Notes under the pieces: model-generated
Seen by the model: the letters and a program-made list of their open reading frames with translations, nothing else
Database searches by the model: none
Told to the model about the DNA's origin: nothing
In this document: piece by piece, positions 1 to 8,400 of the stretch
Position numbering within the stretch: the stretch's first letter is position 1
How the letters are laid out: each line of letters opens with the position of its first letter
Assembly: GCA_964572185.1 (NCBI GenBank)
Contig: CAZNFI010000095.1
Coordinates: 1 to 11,775 of the forward strand
From: Azophilus sp964572185
GTDB lineage: Bacteria > Pseudomonadota > Gammaproteobacteria > Pseudomonadales > Azotimanducaceae
DNA: 11,775 nt
Reading direction: 5' to 3'
Position numbers and translations under genes: made by a program

Positions 1-44
1 CGTAGGAATTCACGGCTGCAAATTCGCTTTCGCGACTTCCTACG
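1..44. repeat. REP-like palindromic repeat at the window edge
   Basis: Bases 1-8 (CGTAGGAA) and 37-44 (TTCCTACG) form a perfect 8-base inverted repeat. Inside it, TCGC (24-27) and GCGA (32-35) form a second short inverted repeat; read on the minus strand this is a 4-bp stem closed by a GAAA tetraloop. A GTAGGA-type end around a TCGCGA-like core resembles the short extragenic palindromes common in Pseudomonas and Xanthomonas relatives. The element lies in non-coding DNA upstream of the SMP-30-like gene and may continue left of the window. No second copy is seen here, so its dispersed nature is inferred. It could also be a terminator or attenuator for a gene further left. Confidence 0.45.
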
Positions 45-178
45 GCGCAGGCTCCCAGCCCGACACCCGTTTAACCTTGAAGCTGCACTGAACCAATGCT
101 CGATGTCTGGAAACCCACGTCACCAGGAACGCATGCCGCCCTGCAGCCTGCCGAAACAGACACCGGACCGGAGGCAGT

Positions 179-1033
179 TTGCACAAACTGACTGAAGGCT
201 ACGGTCTCATCGAAGCGCCGGTGTGGGACCCTGCCCGCGGCCTGCTGTTCAGCGACGCGCTGTTCGGCGGTGTGTTCTGTATCGATGCCGAGGGCGGGGT
301 ATCCAGCGTGTTCGAACACCGGCGCGGCATCGGCGGCATGGCGCTGCACACGGCGGGCGGGCTGGTGGTGAGCGGGCGCAACATCTCCTTCAAGCCGTTC
401 GACGGCGGCGCCACCCTGACCCTGCTGGACGCCGACGAAGCCAACGGAAATGTCGGCTACAACGACCTGACCACCGATGCCGAGGGACGCATCTACGCCG
501 GGTCGCTGGGCGCGAGCCCGGTGTTCGAAGACGGCCGTGAGCCCCGCGCCGGCAGTCTCTATCTCATCGGTCTGGACGGAACCGGGCGCATCGTTGCCGA
601 AGACATCGAGTTGACCAACGGCCTCGGCCTGTCGCCGGACGGAAAGTGCCTCTACCACTCCGACTCGCGACGCGCGGCGGTGTTCCGCTACCGCGTCGGC
701 GACGACGGGTCGCTGGGTCGAAAAGAGCCATTTGTGGTGACCCCTGGCGTGTCGCCGGACGGGCTGGCCGTCTCCGAGGACGGCGCCGTCTGGGTGGCGC
801 TGGCCGGCGGTGGCGGCGTCGGCGTTTACGAACCGACCGGCAAACAGCGCGATTTTCTAGCGATACCGCAGCCGACCTGCACCAGCCTCTGTTTTGGCGG
901 CACAGACCGGAAAGACCTGTACGTGGTGTCGGGCTCGCTGGACCCTGAAGGGGAGCGGGTCGGGGCGGTTTACCGCACCCGGACGGCAGTGGCGGGGTTG
1001 CCCGTGGCAGCCGCGCGCACCACGATCGGCTGA
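179..1033 (+). CDS. SMP-30/gluconolactonase-family protein (probable lactonase)
   Basis: A 284-residue protein of the SMP-30/gluconolactonase/LRE-like six-bladed beta-propeller family, normal in length. These are metal-dependent hydrolases that open sugar and other lactones. Family landmarks appear in order: EAPVWDP near residue 12 (E12, expected metal ligand), YNDLTTDAEGR at 94-104 (N95), LTNGLGLSPDG at 145-155 (N147) and SPDGLAVSEDG at 192-202 (D194). The Glu-Asn-Asp metal set of SMP-30 (E18, N154, D204 in the mammalian protein) is therefore intact, and an active enzyme is expected. The start is TTG, preceded by GGAGG at 170-174 with 4 bases between; an in-frame stop at 89 limits upstream alternatives. 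No signal peptide is evident, so it is probably cytoplasmic. The crotonase-family gene follows on the same strand after about 105 bases and may be cotranscribed. The substrate cannot be read from sequence; a lactone made by a Baeyer-Villiger oxygenase is one option. Confidence 0.85.
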   Translation: MHKLTEGYGLIEAPVWDPARGLLFSDALFGGVFCIDAEGGVSSVFEHRRGIGGMALHTAGGLVVSGRNISFKPFDGGATLTLLDADEANGNVGYNDLTTDAEGRIYAGSLGASPVFEDGREPRAGSLYLIGLDGTGRIVAEDIELTNGLGLSPDGKCLYHSDSRRAAVFRYRVGDDGSLGRKEPFVVTPGVSPDGLAVSEDGAVWVALAGGGGVGVYEPTGKQRDFLAIPQPTCTSLCFGGTDRKDLYVVSGSLDPEGERVGAVYRTRTAVAGLPVAAARTTIG

Positions 1034-1138
1034 GGCGCCGGCGCGGCAACCGACAGCGGGCCTGGCCGGTGGCGCAGCGACCGTAGGGTTCTGTGCGGGC
1101 GCTCCGCCAGGAGAATTGACTGTTGAGGAGCAATGACA

Positions 1139-1972
1139 ATGGCAATGCAGCGAATCGATACGGGAACGCAAGATCTGCTGGCCTGTGAAGAAGACGGCGT
1201 CGCGCGGATCACGCTGAACCGCCCGCAGGCGCGCAACGCCATGAGCGCCGACATGAACGCCGCCCTGGCCGAGCAGCTCGAGCGCGCCGAGCGCAGTGCA
1301 TCGGTGCGCTGCGTGGTGGTCACCGGCGCCGCCGGCGCCTTCTGCGCGGGCGGCGATGTGAAGGGCATGGCGGCAGGGGGAACGCCGGCCGACGGCCCCG
1401 GCCCCACACTGGACGAACGCATCCACAGCCAGCGCCTGAAACAGCGCAATACCGCCGGCCGCATGTACCTGATGCCGAAACCGGTAGTGGCGGCGCTGCC
1501 GGGCCCTGCGGCGGGCGCTGGCCTGTCGCTGGCGCTGGCCGCCGACCTGCGCATCATGGCGGATACGGCGTTCATCACCACCGCTTTCGCCCGGGTCGGG
1601 TTCAGCGGCGACTACGGCGGCAGTTTCTTCCTCTCCAATCTGGTCGGCAGCGGCAAGGCCAAGGAACTCTACTTCCTGTCAGGCCGCCTCGATGCCGCGG
1701 AATGCCTGCGGCTCGGCATCGCCAACCGCGTGGTGCCCGCCGAGCGGCTCGAACAGGAAACCATGGCGCTCGCCAGGCAGCTTGCCGCCGGCCCGTCGGT
1801 CGCCTACCGATACATGAAGGAGAACTTCAACCGAGCGGCCATGGGCGGCGACGTCATCGAGTGCCTCGACCTCGAAGCGACCCACCAGATCCACACCGGG
1901 CTCACCGAGGACCACCGCAACGCGGCCCGCGCCTTTGTCGAGAAACGCCAGCCGGAATTCAATGGACGTTAG
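1139..1972 (+). CDS. Enoyl-CoA hydratase/isomerase (crotonase) family protein
   Basis: A crotonase-fold protein of 277 residues acting on acyl-CoA thioesters. I chose the ATG at 1139 because GAGGAG (1125-1130) is 8 bases upstream; the in-frame ATG at 1133 would leave only 2 bases and ATG 1145 is also possible. Numbered from 1139, the oxyanion-hole segment CAGGDVKGM is at 69-77 and the second one, PAAGAGLSLALAAD, at about 123-136. The two catalytic glutamates of classical hydratases are replaced: Ser130 stands where CEL carries Glu, and the QPE position is Phe. An Asp in GFSGDYGGS (Asp158) matches the PDxGG position of PaaG-like isomerases. An isomerase or a different CoA reaction is therefore likelier than simple 2-enoyl-CoA hydration. 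The gene follows the SMP-30-like gene and overlaps the convergent cysteine synthase gene by 4 bases (TAG against TAA). Confidence 0.88.
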   Translation: MAMQRIDTGTQDLLACEEDGVARITLNRPQARNAMSADMNAALAEQLERAERSASVRCVVVTGAAGAFCAGGDVKGMAAGGTPADGPGPTLDERIHSQRLKQRNTAGRMYLMPKPVVAALPGPAAGAGLSLALAADLRIMADTAFITTAFARVGFSGDYGGSFFLSNLVGSGKAKELYFLSGRLDAAECLRLGIANRVVPAERLEQETMALARQLAAGPSVAYRYMKENFNRAAMGGDVIECLDLEATHQIHTGLTEDHRNAARAFVEKRQPEFNGR

Positions 1973-2946
1973 CCGGGCGTGAGCCCCCGCTCGGCAAGGA
2001 AGGCCGGGTTGTACAGGCTCGACTGATACTTGTGGCCGGTATCGGCCAGCACGGTCACCACCGTGTGGCCGGGGCCCAGCGAATTCGCCACCTCGACCGC
2101 CGCGCACAGGTTGATGCCGGTGCTCGACCCGAAAAACCAGCCTTCATTGCGCAGCATTGCGTAGACCATGGCCACCATGCGCGGGTCGTCGACCTGCACG
2201 GCATCGTCGATCTCGGTGCCGGCCAGGTTGTCGGTGACCCGGCTGTTGCCGATGCCCTCGGTGATCGACGGCCCCGGCGTCATCACCGCATCACCGCTGG
2301 TTACCCAGTTGTACAGGGCGCTGCCGTGCGGGTCGGCGAGCACGATGCGGGTGTCGCGGCGTTGCTCCTTCAGGTAGCGCGACATGCCGGCCAGGGTGCC
2401 GCCGGTGCCCACCGAGCAGGTGAAGGCATCGATGGCGCCGGCTGTCTGTGCCCAAATTTCCGGCCCGGTAGACTCGTAGTGGGCCAGACGGTTGGCCACG
2501 TTGTCGAACTGATTGGCCCACACGGCGTTGTCCAGCGTTTGCGCGTAGCGCCCGGCCTGTTTCTGGTAGTTCATGGGATCCTTGTAGGGAACCGTGGCGA
2601 CCACGCGCACCTCGGCGCCCAGGGTCTTGAGTATTTCGACCTTCTCCGGCGACTGGTTGTCCGGCATGTAGATGACACAGGGATATCCGCGCTCGTTGCA
2701 CACATGGGCCAGCCCGATGCCGGTGTTGCCGGCGGTGCCTTCAACGACGGTGCCGCCGGGCCGCAGCGCGCCGCTCTTTTCGTGTTCGCGCACCATCCAC
2801 AGCGCGGCGCGGTCTTTCACCGACCCGCCCGGGTTCAGGAATTCGGCCTTGCCGAGAATTTCGCAGCCGGTCGCCTCGCTCAGGCTTCTGATGCGGATCA
2901 GCGGCGTGTTGCCGATGCTGCCGGTGAACCCGTTGCGCGTTTCCAT
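1969..2946 (-). CDS. PLP-dependent cysteine synthase family protein
   Basis: A 325-residue fold-type II PLP enzyme of the cysteine synthase/cystathionine beta-synthase family. These typically replace the beta-acetoxy group of O-acetylserine with sulfide to make cysteine. Visible features: GNTPL at 12-16; NPGGSVKDRA at 38-47 with the Schiff-base lysine K44; EGTAGNTG at 69-76, the substrate loop with N74 for the PLP hydroxyl; GTGGT at 180-184 for the phosphate; EGIGNSR at 230-236; and GSSTGIN at 273-279, whose Ser contacts the pyridine nitrogen. All key residues are present and no CBS regulatory domain follows. An in-frame ATG at 2991 would add 15 residues, but METRNGF at 2946 has GGAG just upstream and matches where the family begins. 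The run MPDNQSPEKVEILKTLGAE and a substrate loop beginning EGTAGNTG rather than the TSGNTG of CysK suggest a side branch rather than housekeeping CysK or CysM. The gene is monocistronic and convergent with the crotonase gene. Confidence 0.87.
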   Translation of the reverse strand: METRNGFTGSIGNTPLIRIRSLSEATGCEILGKAEFLNPGGSVKDRAALWMVREHEKSGALRPGGTVVEGTAGNTGIGLAHVCNERGYPCVIYMPDNQSPEKVEILKTLGAEVRVVATVPYKDPMNYQKQAGRYAQTLDNAVWANQFDNVANRLAHYESTGPEIWAQTAGAIDAFTCSVGTGGTLAGMSRYLKEQRRDTRIVLADPHGSALYNWVTSGDAVMTPGPSITEGIGNSRVTDNLAGTEIDDAVQVDDPRMVAMVYAMLRNEGWFFGSSTGINLCAAVEVANSLGPGHTVVTVLADTGHKYQSSLYNPAFLAERGLTPG

Positions 2947-3393
2947 GGACTCCGTTCCCGCAAAAGGCGGCCATTCTAACGGGGAACGCAATTCAAACTG
3001 AACGGCTCAGGGGTTCGCCCGGCCTGAACCGACCAGCCAGCAGGTGCCGGCCGGCAAAAACAGAGGGCAGGGTGTTGTCATTGGTTGGCGCCGAGCGCGC
3101 TTGCCGGGCGTGCCCTGTAATGCAACGCCCACAGGGGCTCGTGGTGGACCGGGGCTTCAGTACGCATTGACTGTGCAGCAATTCACCGCCGAGAATCCGC
3201 CCTGTTCCCGGGGCGCAGGGCTTTGCCTGAGCGTGTTGGTTCCGAGGTGGCGAAACCGTGCTTGCAAAAAAACTCTCTTGGGGCCTGTACGCTGATCGGC
3301 GATGTTTGGCAAACTGCGCCTTTGGGCGGGCCGGGTGACGGCCCGCAGCGCTGATGGAAACCTGGAAAACCGGATCAGGGGGCGGATGACAGC
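2947..3393. other. Intergenic region between divergent cysteine synthase and nhaD genes, rich in inverted repeats
   Basis: I see no convincing gene in this 447-base stretch; the short frames in it lack family features or a good ribosome binding site. It should hold the promoters of the two divergent genes. Inverted repeats present: CCCTGT (3113-3118) with ACAGGG (3131-3136); GCCCTG (3199-3204) with CAGGGC (3216-3221); GTTTG-g-CAAAC (3304-3314), operator-like; and the two nhaD leader hairpins listed separately. The segment GCCCTGT occurs twice, at 3112 and 3199. I could not assign a clear sigma-70 promoter: TTGCAA at 3262 has no good -10 partner at normal spacing. Confidence 0.4.
3326..3378 (+). 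promoter_or_regulatory. Candidate structured 5' leader of nhaD (two tandem hairpins)
   Basis: GCGGGCC (3326-3332) and GGCCCGC (3340-3346) form a perfect 7-bp stem with a 7-base loop. Four bases later CTGAT (3351-3355) can pair with ATCAG (3374-3378), extended inward by GG (3356-3357) with CC (3370-3371). The second stem ends 15 bases before the nhaD ATG, next to the G-rich stretch that must serve as ribosome binding site, so folding could control translation. Cation transporter genes are known targets of Na+ and Li+ riboswitches (DUF1646, nhaA-I and nhaA-II motifs). I cannot match this leader to any of those consensus structures by eye, so it remains a candidate. Confidence 0.3.
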
Positions 3394-4731
3394 ATGGATT
3401 TGACTGCGCATTGGGTCGGCATCACCTGCATAGTGGTGTTTGTACTTTCCTACTCACTGGTCATCGCCGAAGAGTTCACCCACTTGCGAAAGTCGGTGCC
3501 GGTCATGCTGGGCGCGGGGATCATCTGGGCTTTCATCGCCGCGGAGTACGCCAGCGGCGGCATGACGCACGCCTCCGAGGAGGCGGTGCGCCACTTCCTC
3601 ATCGAGTTCGGCGAACTGTTCCTGTTCCTGCTGTGCGCCATGACCTACGTCAACTCCATGAGCGAACGGCGCGTGTTCGATGCGCTGCGTTCCTGGCTGG
3701 TCCGGCACGGGTTCAGCTACCGGCAGCTTTTCTGGATCACCGGCGTCATCAGCTTTTTCCTCTCACCCATCATCGACAACCTCACCACCGCCCTGGTGAT
3801 GTGTGCGGTGGTGCTGGCGGTGGGGCAGGGCAACAGGCGATTCATCGGCCTCGCCTGCGTGAACATCGTGGTGGCGGCGAATGCCGGCGGCGCCTTCAGC
3901 CCGTTTGGAGACATCACCACGCTGATGGTCTGGCAGCGCGGCATCGTCGACTTCTTCACCTTCTTCTCGCTGTTCGTTCCGTCGGTGGTCAACTACATCA
4001 TCCCGGCGGTGATCATGGCGTTCTTTGTCGAGAACGTAACGCCGGAGACGGGCGACGAACAGGTGGCCATGCGCCGCGGTGCCAAGCGCATCATGTTCCT
4101 GTTCCTGTGCACGATCGCCACCGCCGTTTCTTTCCATAACTTCCTGCACCTGCCGCCCTTCCTGGGCATGATGACGGGCCTCGCCTACCTGAAGATTTTT
4201 GGCCACTACCTGGCCAGGACCAGCGTGCCACGGGTCACGGGCGGGCCGGAAGGCCAGGAGGCGGGTGATGTCATCCAGCCCTACGACAGCTTCCGCGAAG
4301 TGGCCCGGGCCGAGTGGGACACGCTGCTGTTCTTCTTCGGCGTCATCATGTGCGTTGGCGGACTCGGCTTCGTCGGCTACCTGGAAATGGTTTCCCAGTA
4401 CATGTACGTGGAACTCGGCCCGACGTTCGCCAATACCATGGTGGGAATCCTCTCGGCAATCGTCGACAACATTCCGGTGATGGTGGCGGTGCTGCAGATG
4501 CAGCCAACCATGGACCTGTCCCAGTGGCTGCTGGTAACCCTCACCGCCGGCGTCGGCGGCAGCATGCTGTCGATCGGCTCGGCGGCGGGCGTGGCGCTGA
4601 TGGGCCAGGCGCGCGGCTACTACACCTTCTTCGGGCACCTGAAGTGGACGATTCCCATCGCGCTGGGCTATTTCGCCAGCATCTGGGTGCACCTGATGTG
4701 GAATACTCACTACGAGGGCATCATGCCCTGA
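3394..4731 (+). CDS. nhaD: NhaD-type Na+/H+ antiporter
   Basis: A 445-residue polytopic inner-membrane protein of the NhaD family within the ion transporter superfamily. It exchanges cytoplasmic Na+ (and usually Li+) for protons, giving salt and alkali tolerance. About a dozen hydrophobic segments are visible, from residues 7-24 to 418-436. Family motifs: SPIIDNLTTAL at 124-134; ANAGGAFSPFGDITTL at 162-177; IVDNIPVMVAVL at 356-367; and GGSMLSIGSAAGVALMG at 388-404. The paired DN motifs (128-129 and 358-359) are the expected ion-site elements in the two inverted halves. A cytoplasmic-type loop of about 45 residues (270-310) separates the halves. The ATG at 3394 has only a weak G-rich ribosome binding site (around 3378-3384). 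The gene stands alone, with hairpins in its leader, and converges on the DUF488 gene 61 bases away. The assignment to NhaD rather than ArsB or CitM relatives is strong. Confidence 0.9.
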   Translation: MDLTAHWVGITCIVVFVLSYSLVIAEEFTHLRKSVPVMLGAGIIWAFIAAEYASGGMTHASEEAVRHFLIEFGELFLFLLCAMTYVNSMSERRVFDALRSWLVRHGFSYRQLFWITGVISFFLSPIIDNLTTALVMCAVVLAVGQGNRRFIGLACVNIVVAANAGGAFSPFGDITTLMVWQRGIVDFFTFFSLFVPSVVNYIIPAVIMAFFVENVTPETGDEQVAMRRGAKRIMFLFLCTIATAVSFHNFLHLPPFLGMMTGLAYLKIFGHYLARTSVPRVTGGPEGQEAGDVIQPYDSFREVARAEWDTLLFFFGVIMCVGGLGFVGYLEMVSQYMYVELGPTFANTMVGILSAIVDNIPVMVAVLQMQPTMDLSQWLLVTLTAGVGGSMLSIGSAAGVALMGQARGYYTFFGHLKWTIPIALGYFASIWVHLMWNTHYEGIMP

Positions 4732-4792
4732 TCCGCCAGGGCTGCGGCCCGACAACCCCACCCTGAGCCCGGCATTCACCGGTTCTCGCACG

Positions 4793-5428
4793 TCAGCGAC
4801 CCGGTGCGCCGGTTGCCTGCTCCTGTCTTGTTGCACGGGCGCTCTGCCCGGCCAAGCTGCCGAGCCCGGTCTGGCGGCCGATTGCCGTGGCGATGAACTC
4901 CTCCCGCGTCGCCAGCAGGTCTCCTGCCGGGCTGAGGTGGTGCCTGGCCAGCAGACGGTCGATGGCCTGTTGGTGCGATTCGATTTCGCCATTGGCAAGT
5001 ATGTGGCGCGTATCCACTCCGCGGCCGTCGAGTTGCTGGCCGACGAGCAGTGTCCGGTGGCAATCCAGCGGTTCCTTTTCCGCGCACATGATGGCGACCC
5101 GGTTGTCGGCCGCCGCGTCCAGCAACCGTTCGAGCCCCTCCTGGAAGCGGTCGGTGCGGGCCACCCGATCGTAGTCCACGCGGCCCTGATCGTAGCATTG
5201 CGGGTCATCGGGGCGCCCACCCAGTGCACGGCCGAGGTACAGGTAGGCAACGTCCTTGTCGGCAAGCGCGGCAGCCAGCGCCTTGCGGTTGAATTGCGGG
5301 TTGAAGCGGCTGTACGGGGCTGACCGCACATCGGCCAGCACCTCGACCGCGTGCGTTTCGAGCAGTTTCAGAAAGACATCGATGGGATGATTGGAATGCC
5401 CGACCGTGAGAATCGCAGGCGCGTTCAC
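4793..5428 (-). CDS. DUF488 domain-containing protein
   Basis: A 211-residue protein of the DUF488 family, whose biochemical function is not established. Characteristic motifs: TVGHS at 8-12 in the first beta strand; DVRSAPYSRFNPQFN at 33-47; YLYLGRALGG at 62-71; and CAEKEPLDCHR at 115-125, carrying the family's conserved Cys, Glu and His residues. The last 30 or so residues are low in complexity (Ala, Gln, Arg, Gly) and probably disordered. The start is GTG, supported by GGAGA 7 bases upstream; the start lies 34 bases downstream of the carboxylase stop on the same strand, so the two are probably cotranscribed. The cysteines and histidine could bind metal or act in redox or nuclease chemistry, but nothing here decides. 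No signal peptide is seen, so the protein is likely cytoplasmic. Confidence 0.88.
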   Translation of the reverse strand: MNAPAILTVGHSNHPIDVFLKLLETHAVEVLADVRSAPYSRFNPQFNRKALAAALADKDVAYLYLGRALGGRPDDPQCYDQGRVDYDRVARTDRFQEGLERLLDAAADNRVAIMCAEKEPLDCHRTLLVGQQLDGRGVDTRHILANGEIESHQQAIDRLLARHHLSPAGDLLATREEFIATAIGRQTGLGSLAGQSARATRQEQATGAPGR

Positions 5429-5462
5429 TGTCGAGTCTCCGCGAGGCCGGCCTGTGTCGAAC

Positions 5463-8400
5463 TCAGGGCCGGAACTGAATGGCCCGGGGCGCCAGTCGCG
5501 CGGGCTGGGTGGCCAATCGATAGGCGATCTGCGCCCATTCGCAGACCAGTTTTCGGGTATCCCTCGGATCGATCATCTCCTCCATCTGAAACTTCGATAG
5601 CGGTCCCAGGGGCCCCCTTGCACTCTCGATGCGCGCCATGAGTTCGTTGCGCAGCGCTGCCGGGTCCTTGGCCTCGGCGAGCTGGCGCTTGTAGGCCGCC
5701 TCGATGCCGCCTTCCGGGGGGATGCCGCCCACGTCCGCGGCCGGCCAGGTGACCCGCATGGACGGCCGCGAGCGCGGTGTGGCGAAATTGTTGCCGGCTA
5801 CTCCGAAACTGCGCCGCACGATCACTGTGAATATGGGCACCTGCACCTGGGCGAAGGCGATCATCCACTCGCCGCCGCGGCGGATGGTGCCGTTGATCTC
5901 GTGTTCGAGGCCGACGGCGAAACCCGGGTTGTCCACCAGGTTCAGAATCGGCAGGTGGAACAGGTCGCAGAGGTCGAGGTGGCGCGTGACCTTGCTGCAG
6001 CCATCGGCGGTCAGCGCGCCGCCGTTGACGTGCCGGCTGTCGGAGGCGACCACGCCCATGGGAATGCCGTTCATGCGGATGAAGCCGATGATCTGGTCGG
6101 TGCCCCATAGCGGGCCGATTTCGAAAAAGGAGTTCTGGTCTGCAATCAGTTCGATGCCCTTGCGCATGTCGAAGGTGGTGGTGCGCTTGCGCGGCACCAG
6201 GGTGAACAGTTCTTCGTCCCTGCGGTCGGGCGGGTCGCCGGCCGCAGGGGGCACGATCGGCGGCGCCTCGTAGGTGTTGGACGGCAGATAGGAAAGGAAG
6301 CGCCGGACGATCGTGGCCGCCTCCTCCTCCGTGTCGGCCGGATTGTCGACGGAGCCGTTCCTGCAGTGGATGTGCCAGCCGCCGAGTTCCTCCTTGGTGA
6401 TGTCGTAGCCCATGGCGTGGCTGACCACGGGCGGGCCGGCGACGAACAGTTGGGCGATGTCGCGGACCATCACCGAGAAGTGGCCGAGCACCGCCTTGGC
6501 GGCACCGAGGCCCACGACGCTGCCGAGCAGCATGTTGACCACGGGCACGGTGGCAAGCTGCTCGGTGAACATGGTGCCGCCCTGGTGGCCGGGCAGGAAG
6601 GAGCCGCCGCCTCCGGCCACGCGCGGCCGCCCGGCCTTGATCGCGCCTTCGCTCTCCTTGGCCTTGCTTTCGCCGGCCCGTTTCTGCTGCGGCACCATGG
6701 AGGCCACGCTGCCGCCGCCGGAAGAGCCGTCCAGAAGCCGGATCGACGGCATGCGCATCTCCAGCGACAGCCGGTCGAGATAGGTGCTCTTGGCGCCGAT
6801 GGCGCCGTCGGAGTGGCCGCCGCGGGAGGTGAAATCGTCGGCGCAGACCACGGCCGGGCGTTGCTCGATGCGCCCCCAGCCGCCCACGTGATTGGAAGGT
6901 GTGAAGGCGGAGATGTTGCCGTCTTCGTCGTAGGAAGGAAAACCGGTGACGCTGCCGATTTCCTGAAACGAGCCACTGTCGAGCAGCAGGTCGATGCGCT
7001 CCCGGCAGGTGAGCTTGCCGCGAGTGCGTTGCCGCACCACGCCGGGGTCCTCGGAGCCGGGCTGCAGCCGTTCCCGGGCGAGGCGCTTGATGGCGGCGAC
7101 GTCGTCCATCAGCGGCATCCAGGATTGCTCGGCGGTGGCTGCGGTTGCGGCAATGCGCTCTCCTTCGGCGGGGGCGATGGTCATGACTACCTGGCCGGCT
7201 TCGACGTTGTCGCCCGGTTCGAGCGTCTGGGCGGCACTCAGGTTTCCGGAGCACGGGGCAACCACCTCCGACTCCATTTTCATGGCGCTGATGACCAGCA
7301 GGGTCTGGCCGGCCGTTATGGCATCGCCCTCGGCCACGTGGACTTCGAGTATCGAACCGCTCATGGGGCAGGCGACGGCCCGGTCGCCGTCGCGCACCGT
7401 CAGAGACGGGTGCGCCGGTTGTGTGGCAGCGGGTTGGCGGGCGCCTGCCGCCGCGCCCCGGTTCATGCCCGAAGCCTGTTGTTCGAGCAGTGCCAGGGTG
7501 CCGTTTTGCGTGGTCTCCGTGACCGATGCCTGAATGCCCGGATTCTCGGAGAGCAGGGTTGTGCGCGCGTCGCCCTGGCGGGTATCGGGATGGTCCAGGA
7601 TGGCGCGCAGCATGGGCAGGTTGGTGTCGAGGCCCGCTATGTGAAACTCATCGAGTGCGCGCCCTGCCCGTTGCACGGCGGCGGCAATTGACGCGCTGGC
7701 GGTCGATGTGCAGATGACCTTGGCCAGCAACGGGTCGAATTGTGGCGGCGGCGCATAGCCGAGGTAGCCTGCCGCATCGACGCGAATGCCCGGGCCCGAG
7801 GGCTCCTTGTAGGCGCTTATGGTGCCTGCTCCGTTGGCGGTGACCCGGGCCTGAATGGCGTAGCCGCGGGGTTGTGCAATGGCCTGCTGTTCGCTGATGC
7901 CGAGGCTCTGCAGTGACGCGCCCGCCGCGATGCGGAACTGGGCCTCGACTAGATCGATACCCGTCACCTGCTCTGTGACCGTGTGCTCTACCTGGATGCG
8001 GGGATTGCACTCGATGAAGTAGTGCTCGCCCGTCTCTGGCGTTACAAGGAATTCGACGGTGCCGGCGTTGGTGTAGTGGGCTGCCTGGGTGAGTTTCACC
8101 GCATCGGCGTGCAGGCGGTCGCGTATCGCCTCGTCGAGGTTCGGTGCCGGTGCCGTCTCGATGAGCTTCTGGTTGCGCAACTGCACCGAGCAGTCGCGTT
8201 CGAACAGGTGTACGACTCGGCCCTGGGCATCGGCAAGAATCTGTACCTCGATGTGACGGGGGCGCGGCACGAGTTTTTCCAACAGCAGCGATGGGTCTGC
8301 GAACGCCGCTTGCGCCTCGCTGCGGCAACGCTCGAACGCCTGGCGCATGGCGTCGGGCGACGCCACGGCGCGCATGCCCCGCCCGCCGCCGCCTGCCGCT

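Noticed and set aside
77..105. TTGAAG as a -35 box for the SMP-30-like gene
   Set aside because: No acceptable -10 hexamer occurs at 15-19 bases spacing.
1702..2979. 425-codon open frame on the plus strand opposite the cysteine synthase gene
   Set aside because: It is an antisense shadow in GC-rich DNA. The minus-strand frame has every PLP-enzyme motif, while this frame has no recognisable domain and a biased, low-information composition.
2993..3295. Short open frames on both strands in the intergenic region (2993-3181 minus, 3044-3295 plus)
   Set aside because: Neither has a convincing ribosome binding site, hydrophobic segment or recognisable motif. Open frames of 60-85 codons are expected by chance at this GC content.
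4715..4729. AGGGCA-TCA-TGCCCT hairpin at the nhaD stop codon as a terminator
   Set aside because: The stem lies within the last codons and no T-run follows. A second small stem (4739-4750) is only 4 bp, so neither is a convincing intrinsic terminator.
3763..5331. 522-codon minus-strand frame spanning nhaD and DUF488
   Set aside because: It overlaps two well-supported genes in other frames and has no coherent protein features.
5425..7254. 609-codon minus-strand frame within the carboxylase
   Set aside because: It is a shifted frame of the carboxylase and is arginine-rich, as expected for an out-of-frame reading of GC-rich coding DNA. The true frame is uninterrupted.
6366..7691. 441-codon open frame on the plus strand inside the carboxylase gene
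   Set aside because: It is opposite the biotinyl and carboxyltransferase domains, rich in His, Gly and Ala from reversed codons, with no family motif.
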